Below are positions 25,601 through 36,061 of a DNA stretch of 64,000 nucleotides, piece by piece. A model generated the notes under the pieces. It was not told where the DNA came from. It was given only the letters and a program-made list of their open reading frames with translations, and ran no database searches. How positions within the stretch are numbered: the first letter of the stretch is position 1; the number at the start of each line of letters is the position of its first letter. Position numbers and translations under genes: made by a program. Source of the stretch: Balanoglossus misakiensis (Eukaryota; Hemichordata); the NCBI GenBank assembly GCA_040954595.2, contig CM082577.2:682001-746000 (forward strand), read 5' to 3'.

Positions 25601-28600
25601 GATTTTTTCAAAAAATGAAGAAATTTTGAAATTTCGGAAAGTCGAAAAATTGTCATTTGTGGATGATTTTCATGAGCTATAACCCATGATTTTTTCAAAA
25701 AATGAAGACATTTTGAAATTTCGGAAAGTCGAAAAATTGTCATTTGTGGATGATTTTCATGAGCTATAACCCATGATTTTTTCAAAAAATGAAGACATTT
25801 TGAAATTTCGGAAAGTCGAAAAATTGTCATTTGTGGATGATTTTCATGAGCTATAACCCATGATTTTTTTCAAAAAATGAATAAATTTTGAAATTTCGGA
25901 AAGTCGAAAAATTGTCATTTGTGGATGATTTTCATGAGCTATAACCCATGATTTTTTTCAAAAAATGAATAAATTTTGAAATTTCGGAAAGTCGAAAAAT
26001 TGTCATTTGTGGATGATTTTCATGACCTATAACCCATGATATTTTCAAAAAATGAATAAATTTTGAAATTTCGGAAAGTCGAAAAATTGTCATTTGTGGA
26101 TGATTTTCATGAGCTATAACCCATGATTTTTTCAAAAAATGAAGAAATTTTGAAATTTCGGAAAGTCGAAAAATTGTCATTTGTGGATGATTTTCATGAG
26201 CTATAACCCATGATTTTTTCAAAAAATGAAGAAATTTTGAAATTTCGGAAAGTCGAAAAATTGTCATTTGTGGATGATTTTCATGAGCTATAACCCATGA
26301 TTTTTTCAAAAAATGAAGAAATTTTGAAATTTCGGAAAGTCGAAAAATTGTCATTTGTGGATGATTTTCATGAGCTATAACCCATGATTTTTTCAAAAAA
26401 TGAAGAAATTTTGAAATTTCGGAAAGTCGAAAAATTGTCACTTGTGGATGATTTTCATGAGCTATAACCCATGATTTTTTCAAAAAATGAAGAAATTTTG
26501 AAATTTCGGAAAGTCGAAAAATTGTCATTTGTGGATGATTTTCATGAGCTATAACCCATGATTTTTTCAAAAAATGAAGACATTTTGAAATTTCGGAAAG
26601 TCGAAAAATTGTCATTTGTGGATGATTTTCATGAGCTATAACCCATGATTTTTTCAAAAAATGAAGAAATTTTGAAATTTCGGAAAGTCGAAAAATTGTC
26701 ATTTGTGGATGATTTTCATGAGCTATAACCCATGATTTTTTCAAAAAATGAAGACATTTTGAAATTTCGGAAAGTCGAAAAATTGTCATTTGTGGATGAT
26801 TTTCATGAGCTATAACCCATGATTTTTTTCAAAAAATGAATAAATTTTGAAATTTCGGAAAGTCGAAAAATTGTCATTTGTGGATGATTTTCATGAGCTA
26901 TAACCCATGATTTTTTTCAAAAAATGAATAAATTTTGAAATTTCGGAAAGTCGAAAAATTGTCATTTGTGGATGATTTTCATGACCTATAACCCATGATA
27001 TTTTCAAAAAATGAATAAATTTTGAAATTTCGGAAAGTCGAAAAATTGTCATTTGTGGATGATTTTCATGAGCTATAACCCATGATTTTTTCAAAAAATG
27101 AAGAAATTTTGAAATTTCGGAAAGTCGAAAAATTGTCATTTGTGGATGATTTTCATGAGCTATAACCCATGATTTTTTCAAAAAATGAAGAAATTTTGAA
27201 ATTTCGGAAAGTCGAAAAATTGTCATTTGTGGATGATTTTCATGAGCTATAACCCATGATATTTTCAAAAAATGAAGACATTTTGAAATTTCGGAAAGTC
27301 GAAAAATTGTCATTTGTGGATGATTTTCATGAGCTATAACCCATGATTTTTTCAAAAAATGAAGAAATTTTGAAATTTCGGAAAGTCGAAAAATTGTCAT
27401 TTGTGGATGATTTTCATGAGCTATAACCCATGATTTTTTCAAAAAATGAAGAAATTTTGAAATTTCGGAAAGTCGAAAAATTGTCATTTGTGGATGATTT
27501 TCATGAGCTATAACCCATGATTTTTTCAAAAAATGAAGAAATTTTGAAATTTCGGAAAGTCGAAAAATCGTCATTTTTAGACGATTTTCATGAGCTATAA
27601 CCCATGATTTTTTTCAAAAAATGAAAAAATTTTGAAATTTCGGAAAGTCGAAAAATTGTCATTTGTGGATGATTTTCATGAGCTATAACCCATGATATTT
27701 TCAAAAAATGAAGAAATTTTGAAATTTCGGAAAGTCGAAAAATTGTCATTTGTGGATGATTTTCATGAGCTATAACCCATGATTTTTTCAAAAAATAAAG
27801 AAATTTTGAAATTTCGGAAAGTCGAAAAATTGTCATTTGTGGATGATTTTCATGAGCTATAACCCATGATTTTTTCAAAAAATGAAGAAATTTTGAAATT
27901 TGGGAAAGTCGAAAAATTGTCATTTGTGGATGATTTTCATGAGCTATAACCCATGATTTTTTCAAAAAATGAAGAAATTTTGAAATTTCGGAAAGTCGAA
28001 AAATTGTCATTTGTGGATGATTTTCATGAGCTATAACCCATGATATTTTCAAAAAATGAATAAATTTTGAAATTTCGGAAAGTCGAAAAATTGTCATTTG
28101 TGGATGATTTTCATGAGCTATAACCCATGATTTTTTCAAAAAATGAAGAAATTTTGAAATTTCGGAAAGTCGAAAAATTGTCATTTGTGGATGATTTTCA
28201 TGAGCTATAACCCATGATTTTTTCAAAAAATGAAGAAATTTTGAAATTTCGGAAAGTCGAAAAATTGTCATTTGTGGATGATTTTCATGAGCTATAACCC
28301 ATGATATTTTCAAAAAATGAAGAAATTTTGAAATTTCGGAAAGTCGAAAAATCGTCATTTTTAGACGATTTTCATGAGCTATAACCCATGATTTTTTTCA
28401 AAAAATGAAAAAATTTTGAAATTTCGGAAAGTCGAAAAATTGTCATTTGTGGATGATTTTCATGAGCTATAACCCATGATATTTTCAAAAAATGAAGAAA
28501 TTTTGAAATTTCGGAAAGTCGAAAAATTGTCATTTGTGGATGATTTTCATGAGCTATAACCCATGATTTTTTCAAAAAATAAAGAAATTTTGAAATTTCG

Positions 28601-30284
28601 GAAAGTCGAAAAATTGTCATTTGTGGATGATTTTCATGAGCTATAACCCATGATTTTTTCAAAAAATAAAGAAATTTTGAAATTTCGGAAAGTCGAAAAA
28701 TTGTCATTTGTGGATGATTTTCATGAGCTATAACCCATGATTTTTTCAAAAAATAAAGAAATTTTGAAATTTCGGAAAGTCGAAAAATTGTCATTTGTGG
28801 ATGATTTTCATGAGCTATAACCCATGATTTTTTTCAAAAAATGAAGAAATTTTGAAATTTCGGAAAGTCGAAAAATTGTCATTTGTGGATGATTTTCATG
28901 AGCTATAACCCATGATATTTTCAAAAAATGAAGAAATTTTGAAATTTCGGAAAGTCGAAAAATTGTCATTTGTGGATGATCTTCATGAGCTATAACCCAT
29001 GATTTTTTTCAAAAAATGAATAAATTTTGAAATTTCGGAAAGTCGAAAAATTGTCATTTGTGGATGATTTTCATGACCTATAACCCATGATTTTTTCAAA
29101 AAAATGAAGAAATTTTCAAATTTCGGAAAGTCGAAAAATTGTCATTTGTGGATGATTTTCATGAGCTATAACCCATGATTTTTTCAAAAAATGAAGAAAT
29201 TTTGAAATTTCGGAAAGTCGAAAAATTGTCATTTGTGGATGATTTTCATGAGCTATAACCCATGATTTTTTCAAAAAATGAAGAAATTTTGAAATTTCGG
29301 AAAGTCGAAAAATTGTCATTTGTGGATGATTTTCATGAGCTATAACCCATGATTTTTTCAAAAAATGAAGAAATTTTGAAATTTGGGAAAGTCGAAAAAT
29401 TGTCATTTGTGGATGATTTTCATGAGCTATAACCCATGATTTTTTCAAAAAATGAAGAAATTTTGAAATTTCGGAAAGTCGAAAAATTGTCATTTGTGGA
29501 TGATTTTCATGAGCTATAACCCATGATTTTTTTCAAAAAATGAATAAATTTTGAAATTTCGGAAAGTCGAAAAATTGTCATTTGTGGATGATTTTCATGA
29601 GCTATAACCCATGATATTTTCAAAAAATGAAGAAATTTTGAAATGTCGGAAAGTCGAAAAATTGTCATTTGTGGATGATTTTCATGAGCTATAACCCATG
29701 ATTTTTTCAAAAAATGAAGAAATTTTGAAATTTGGGAAAGTCGAAAAATTGTCATTTGTGGATGATTTTCATGAGCTATAACCCATGATATTTTCAAAAA
29801 ATGAAGAAATTTTGAAATTTGGGAAAGTCGAAAAATTGTCATTTGTGGATGATTTTCATGAGCTATAACCCATGATTTTTTTCAAAAAATGAAGAAATTT
29901 TCAAATTTCGGAAAGTCGTAAAATTGTCATTTGTGGATGATTTTCATGAGCTATAACCCATGATTTTTTCAAAAAATGAAGAAATTTTGAAATTTCGCAA
30001 AGTCGAAAAATCGTCATTTTTAGACGATTTTCATGAGCTATAACCCATGATTTTTTTCAAAAAATGAAGAAATTTTGTAATTTCGCAAAGTCGGAAAATC
30101 GTCATTTTTGGACGATTTTCACGAGCTATAACCCATGATTTTTTTCAAAAAATGTAAAAATTTTGAAATATCGCAAAGTCGAAAAATCGTCATTTTTGGA
30201 AGATTTTCATGACCTATAACCTATGATTTTTTCCAAAAAATGAAGAAATTTTGAAATTTCGCAAAGTCGAAAAATCGTCATCGT
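22648..30284 (+). repeat. Satellite array 1: about 88 tandem copies of an 87-bp unit
   Basis: The unit contains in order CATGAGCTATAACCCATGA, a T6-C-A6 element, GAAGAAATTTTGAAATTTCG, GAAAGTCGAAAAATTGTC and ATTTGTGGATGATTTT. Most units are 87 bp; scattered 88-bp variants carry one extra T in the T run. Identity between neighbours is very high, with a small set of recurring substitutions (ATATTTTC versus ATTTTTTC, GAATAAA versus GAAGAAA, GACCTATAA versus GAGCTATAA, TTCGG versus TTGGG). One copy near 23318 carries a roughly 9-base insertion. The units from about 30,000 onward are more diverged. The minus strand of a unit lacks stop codons in one frame, so long ORFs (up to 517 aa of a 29-residue repeat) arise automatically. 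I do not call them genes. Confidence 0.97.
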
Positions 30285-30324
30285 CAATGACAATTTTTCG
30301 ACTTTGCGAAAGTTCAAAATTTCG
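30244..30324. repeat. Near-perfect inverted repeat at the right edge of array 1
   Basis: The left arm at 30244-30280 is the last direct satellite segment (including TTTCGCAAAGTCGAAAAATC). The right arm at 30287-30324 is the same segment inverted, with only a few mismatches and a loop of about 6 bases. Array 1 therefore ends in a hairpin made from an inverted partial unit. Confidence 0.9.
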
Positions 30325-31405
30325 TATCCATTCATCCATACATCCATTCAAGCACACACACACAAGCAGACTCAAACTTTAACTACATGTAATTCGTAAT
30401 GTAATTGCAGATGTCATAATAACTCGCCATTTAAATTTATTTAGGTCTGTGAACGAAAAAGAAAAATCGTTCGCGGTCGGTTTCAGGTTTTTGTTGGTAC
30501 GTATAATAGGTGAGTAACTATCGATGACTATATTTTCTCCAGAACTTTATCCAGGGACTCCTTTACATGCTGTTTGAGAGATACCCTGTTCAATTCACTT
30601 GCCACCTACAAATTACACGCACGAATTTTGACTAAATTCAAATTTGGTTGCTGTGGAAGCGGAGAGAGACTTTTGACGGAATAGCTGGACATCAAGAAGA
30701 CGATGATGGTGGCGGCGGACAAACCAATGTAGCTGTCACTGATGCAAAGATTTGCCAGGAAGAATCGTCAAAGAATATAATACCTGTTGTAAAATGCCCG
30801 AAAAATACGTGTTTAGAATTGCATTTTCTGATCATTGATCACCTTATATAATGACGTAATAAGTTTCTTACGACGTTGTAAGTTAAAAATTCATATGATT
30901 AAACATTTATTTACGTATAATATCAGAAATATTCAGTATGCAAAGTAATTCAAAATAAATAAGAAATCAAGGCTATATTTATCCTTTGCAAAAACGACAA
31001 GCAATGACACAACAAAAGTCATTGGTATTGAGCAAAAGACCATACACTCGAGCTTTGCAATTACCCACCCACCTTTCCGGTCCCGCTCAGTAATGGAGTC
31101 ACGTCATTTCGGATTGCAACACTTCGGCCCAATACACAACCAATTGTCTTATCCACAGGGCTTGGAATGTGACAGTTGAATATTTCACTTTTTGAAAGCA
31201 AGATTGATAGATGCAATTCATGGTGGTGATTATAAAGATGCTCTTTTCAATCCATTGGTGGAAATGTGAACTGCCGATTGTAAATCTGTTACTACCCAAT
31301 CAAGTTTTATTGAGTAAATATGTAATGGATTTGCCGCAACTTGAATACAAACTCACAATGGAGGATAAATAGCTGGTAACATGCTTGCATGAAAGCCTGA
31401 GAGAG

Positions 31406-31458
31406 ATGGGTGGATGGATGGATGGATGGATGGATGGATGAATAGATGGATGGATGGA
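31406..31458. repeat. (TGGA)n microsatellite
   Basis: About 12 TGGA units with a few interruptions. Confidence 0.95.
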
Positions 31459-32740
31459 CAAAATTAAAACATGTATGCGTTAACTCAAAGCACCCATAGT
31501 TCTTTTATCTTTATTTGTTACACACAAAACCAATTTTATAGTAAAACGTCATATATTATGGATTGCGATATTCTGACTTCGTCCGGATGATGTGTTGCAC
31601 AATCACAGGGTGAAAATCAGAAAAGAAGGAACAAAAGTCGACCCATCACTTTGAGTTTCAGAAAAATCTCAATATACATCAGATGGTAGATGTTCTACCA
31701 ACAGTGATACGGGGAATGTAAGAATTGTGCTTTCGGGAACGAGGCTGAATTGCATGCATGCACCTGGTGTTGATGAATCCGTGACCCGGTGATCTTCAAT
31801 TTTGTTTGCAACAGATGTTTTTTTTACAGAACAAAGGCTTCAAGGTTCCATCATCTCAAGCTGTGACAACATGATTATTTCTGTGCATGAAATTGAGCCC
31901 CTTGAACGTCCGCCGTTTAGGCCTTCATGATTGACAGTTTTTGGTTACACGCGCAGGTCTACCGCACGGACGGCAAACTCCGGATCTAGAGAGATGTGAA
32001 AATTTCCGCGGTATGACGATTATCTTGGCATGACGTCATTATTAGCCAATGAGTGACGGTACTGGGTGACAGGTGTTAATATTGTTTTCGAATGTCCAAT
32101 TTCGTCGGGGTGAGATGATGGTTTTTGTCAGTCAACAGTGCCACTTACTGTGAGTCATCCATTTTTTTGCGTTTTGTTAAAAGTTGTACTGTTATTTCAT
32201 TTTCTGTATTTGTAATTTATTCTGCCGTTATTAACGTTTCTGCTCAAAGTGATTGTTTTTCCGTTTTAATTTTCAGAGAGTTGGCTAATGTGTCTTTGGC
32301 ATGCGTAGTTTTCCTTTGTTTTTTTCAGACTTGTTATTTCCTTTGAACTGTGTGTCGCCTCTTTGAGGAGTATTTGTGAGTTTTCCTGATATTGTCACAT
32401 TCTCTGAAAGATTAATATAAAACGATCGGTCGTGCACAGTCTAGTGTATTGGCATCGCAATTTACATATAGTCCAGAGTAAACACCCCAAGTATGTGGTG
32501 AGTGGAGCTGTTACCATGCCCCAGCTGGTGATGGAATATTAAAGGCGTTAATCAAGACAAATTACGACGCGTACGCCAGACAATGCACAAATTCAATTCA
32601 TGCAATTAGAGCAATCCCGTTGTTTTCCGCTATTACAACCAGTTCGGAGGTGGTACAATACCACATGTATCATGTATGGTAAATTAGTTAACAATCGTCA
32701 GCTTGTCGAATTGAAACAAATGTGGCTGAATGTATTCTCA

Positions 32741-32746
32741 TTTATT
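32741..32746 (-). terminator. Candidate poly(A) signal, fucosyltransferase-like gene
   Basis: AATAAA on the minus strand, about 285 bases past the stop codon. It is assigned by motif and position only. Confidence 0.35.
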
Positions 32747-33027
32747 TTGCATTGTGACTGAAAGAGAAAAGGATTCGATGGCTTTGAAGAGTAACGAGTG
32801 TGTACGTCGTGAAATGTGGCATAAAATGGTCAGATCACAGAATAGTGAATAAAGCAAGCGATAAACTCATAAACTATTTGCGTTGGACAATGTACATACA
32901 TGTACACACATGAATCAACACCTGGACGAACTTATGGTATGCAGGAGAACTGAGGCAAACATTCTAAAGGATATATGGCACATTTTTGTGAAACGACAGC
33001 AACCTTTAATCATAATACTGTCATCTT

Positions 33028-34933
33028 CTATGCGATTGGTTTCCAGCTCGGTAGCTCTTCTAAGTTAATTGTCTTTTTTCCTAACCTATCTCTTTGCCAG
33101 TGGACAATTCTCGACCACGACGATTTCACCGACGCTAGAAACAGATCTGCCTCTGCAAATGGAAGAATTCAAGTCTGTCAGTAAAGTGTTGCATATGCTA
33201 TATCCAGTATCAGAAGATCAAAATATGCAACAACCGTATTTTTCAGTATTTTTGTAAACCATCAGTCTCGTTTATTTGGGGAAATGTGATGTTGGGAATT
33301 ATTTACTAGCATCTGTACGTACGTGCACATATTTCTTGTTCCAACAATGACATCATGTAGTCGTCATTCAAGTACGCACTGACATTTTGGGGAACGCCAT
33401 CCCTGAACACTTCATGGTCGAATAGTCTGTTCGATATCTTGGCTTCTTGTAAGTTGCGCATGAAACGCTGAAATAATTGCGAGAAGCAAAATGAGTTGAG
33501 GAGAATTCTACAGTCTGCGATTTGTATATGGCCGTATGTATGCGTGAGATAGATCAAAACGTTTTGCAACTTACCACAGCATATGGAGGGTAGGAAACAT
33601 AAACACAGGACATTTTGTACTCTTTCATCAACACCTTTATATCAGGAACAAGATTCAGCGCATTCTTGTTGACTCGAAGGAGAACATCAATTTTGTTGCA
33701 TTTAACTCTGCATCTGAAAAGAAAACAAAATCAAATGTTTTTTTTTCGGAGGAAGTAAATAACACGGCAGCTGACAGGAAGCTTTAAATTCATTGGAGAT
33801 TAATGTCATTTGGTAACTGTTCAATAGAAATAGCTACAGGTATACTAATCGAGTCTCGAACACAATTATAAGAGCATATCATCATCGTCGTCGTCGTCAT
33901 CATCACCACCACCATCACAACCACCATCATGGCCCTACCCTTCAAGAGACTTGTTCCTCCAGTGAATAGCCAGATAAGGTTTCCCGTCACACAAACCGCT
34001 CATAATTTCCTTTGCTAAATCCCGTGTCGCAGTGGATCGACTAAGATACTTGTCAAGTTTTTCTGTCATTGCCTCCTTGTCAGGGAGTGCAACTTTACCG
34101 TATGCTATCATGGAAAACATTCCTAGGCATTTCACCTGGATAGATTTCGGCCCGAGGCCCGAATCGTAGAAAATTTCACGGTTTGTGGTCCTAGTAGAAC
34201 GTGGTAAAGTGATCCCGAACAGTTTCGGGAAGATGTTGCGATGTTTTTCGTAGTTTTCTACTACAGCCGTTACATTGGTGCGTCCATCGGGGTGGATGAG
34301 CACAGCACCGACAGTGCCGTTACATTCCTTTCTGAATGTTTCCAGGGAAACGCTCTCCGCAAGATGATGAAATCTGTCAACATCAAAGGTAGAATTAAAC
34401 ATTCTCAGGTCTTCGGACATTCCCCTGGCTTGTGCACTGTGCCTTGGAAAAGGAATCTCCACTATCGCTCTGTTTTGATACATAGCCATCAACACGGCTT
34501 GCCTCAGAAGTCGATACAGGTAGTTTGGCCCACTGTTGTAGTATTCAATTGGTAACAGATATCGTTGTTCAGTACGAGATTGGATTTTCTCCGAGTCGTC
34601 AGACTCTTTTCCCGCCCAGGTGTGTTCGTCTCTTTCCGTTTCACTAGAATTGTCTGTTGTAGTTGGTATGGCCAGAGTTGTTTCATCAGAGATGGAATCC
34701 TCATCATCTAACCCTGCGATGTCACTCTCGTCAAATATTCCACTTTTTTGCTCAGATTCTTGGACTAGATCCGGGGACTGTGAGATTTTGTTTTTCTGAA
34801 GCTTTCCTGTGACTGCACTTCCGGGTAAATATTTCGGGTAGCGATATTGTGCCACCATCCACCGATGACCAAAAATGTAACATGTATACAAAATGAAAAT
34901 CCCGAGACCAGCTAAAAACAAAAGTCGCCCCAT
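33028..34933 (-). CDS. O-fucosyltransferase-like type II membrane glycosyltransferase
   Basis: Predicted Golgi/ER enzyme transferring fucose from GDP-fucose; acceptor unknown. Four exons: 34933-33939, 33713-33575, 33467-33323, 33152-33028, all GT-AG, 467 aa. Start: ATG 34933 (context GCGATGG) is followed at once by one membrane helix, LLFLAGLGIFILYTCYIF, giving a type II topology. An in-frame ATG at 35065 would add 44 residues. A short acidic, Ser/Thr-rich stem follows, then the catalytic region: PIEYYNSGPNYLYRLLRQA, IVEIPFPRHS, and the AIHWRN motif (His324-Trp-Arg326), equivalent to the conserved H-x-R of the POFUT/FUT8 superfamily. The C-terminal part has LLEQEICAQADLFLAS then SSWSR, the usual EQ-x-(I/V)C ... 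S-x-x-S-W/S pattern. Exon 3 could be read through its donor to a nearby stop at 33306, but the last exon restores the family motif exactly. Specific subfamily is not assigned. Confidence 0.8.
33880..33930. repeat. Trinucleotide-rich tract (ATC/GTC/CAC) in intron 1 of the fucosyltransferase-like gene
   Basis: Tandem trinucleotides shift from TCG/TCA to CAC/CAT just downstream (minus strand) of the exon 1 donor at 33938. Confidence 0.85.
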
Positions 34934-35065
34934 CGCTTTCGTTTGCGATTTGAAATGCCAAAGGGGCGGATGTGTGCCTAGTGTGGTGCCACAATCCGAT
35001 ACCGAAATATGCCACACTTTATGTACATCTGGTGTACTTGATAATCCATGATCTTCTGCCCCCAT

Positions 35066-36061
35066 CTGCAAGTAACAGTCTCACTTCATCAAACTAGAGG
35101 GTGGAGTCTGTCATATCAAGCTGTGACAGAGTTCAGCCAGCACCAAATGCTGGGCTTTTGTTAATTATCTCGATCGAAAACACCACACATTCATTTGCAC
35201 TATACTCTCCCAACAGATATTGAGTTGTCAATTTTTATTCCATTTGTGAGCTGACGTGATACAGAGGGCGATGTGTGAAGTTTGTTGTCATCATCGTCCG
35301 CTTGCACAGGTCGTTGACTCAACCACGCAGGCGGACATGTGTTGTCCCTACATTGTCTACATTTTTGAGAGAATTTAACTGTCGCACAGCAAATAATCTG
35401 CATTTTATCTTTACCACACACCCGTGTGCCATGTCTTTGTTGTCATATAATTTCCTTTTAACTGAGTGGTGTCACTTTGACAACGTTTTAGAAGAGTTCC
35501 GACAACAACTGGCTTATTACCATAACATGGCGCCATCTTGAAAGTTGATGGATTGGACGGTTTAATCATAGACAGTAGAGTACTGTCTATGGTTTAATGA
35601 TATGCATCACATCCATTGACTCATTTCCGTTCGTGCACACATTCCTCCACTCGAGCGTAGTTTTATTTCACATCATGATACACAGAAATTTTGACACTTT
35701 TCATTTTTTTTTATAGAAAAGCATCATATATTTTGATCTTATGAAACGGTTTAACTTCTTATCAACAAAACCATCAACAAAATATGGGAACTGTATTAAA
35801 TATACGGTACATCCATTTGCTTAAAAATTCCATAATTCCTGAAAATTACAGGTTCTAATTATTGAATTTGGCTTTGACCAAAATAAACAAAATAAGGCCA
35901 TTAATGAAAGACAAAATCGTTACAAACACCTTGAAAAGCTCCCTATAAACATGGTTTCATAGACTAAAACATTAGCGTAAATTTTGTAAATGTCAACTAA
36001 AGTTTGTATTCTGCGTAAGTTGCATAGATTCGATGTATTTGGAAAAATGTTGCCTCCATGT
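35066..36061. other. Interval between fucosyltransferase-like gene and P450
   Basis: Holds the presumed promoter and 5' UTR of the minus-strand fucosyltransferase-like gene (near 35,070) and the P450 3' UTR. A minus-strand AATAAA at 35662-35667 is a candidate P450 poly(A) signal. A short inverted repeat, GACAGTAGAGTACTGTC, lies at about 35572-35588. No gene is seen. Confidence 0.5.
35662..35667 (-). terminator. Candidate poly(A) signal, P450 gene
   Basis: AATAAA on the minus strand about 395 bases downstream of the stop. Motif only. Confidence 0.3.

Larger units (their letters stand above)
30325..33027. other. Non-coding interval between array 1 and the fucosyltransferase-like gene
   Basis: No supported gene. 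The right end holds the 3' UTR of the minus-strand gene that stops at 33028. A minus-strand AATAAA at 32741-32746 is a candidate poly(A) signal. The interval also holds a (TGGA)n microsatellite and one CRE octamer at 32031. Confidence 0.55.

Noticed and set aside
22641-29842. A series of minus-strand ORFs of 79-517 aa in array 1
   Set aside because: They are the satellite unit read in its one stop-free frame. Variation is mostly non-synonymous and the ORFs start and end wherever an 88-bp unit shifts frame.
22648-30284. CRISPR array or other repeat-spacer locus
   Set aside because: Copies are contiguous with no unique spacers, and the context is a eukaryotic genome.
34934-35071. N-terminal extension of the fucosyltransferase-like protein
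   Set aside because: The codon at 35071 is TTG and the 35065 ATG follows an acceptor-like CAG. The 34933 ATG has better context and starts right before the membrane helix. The 35065 start is not excluded.
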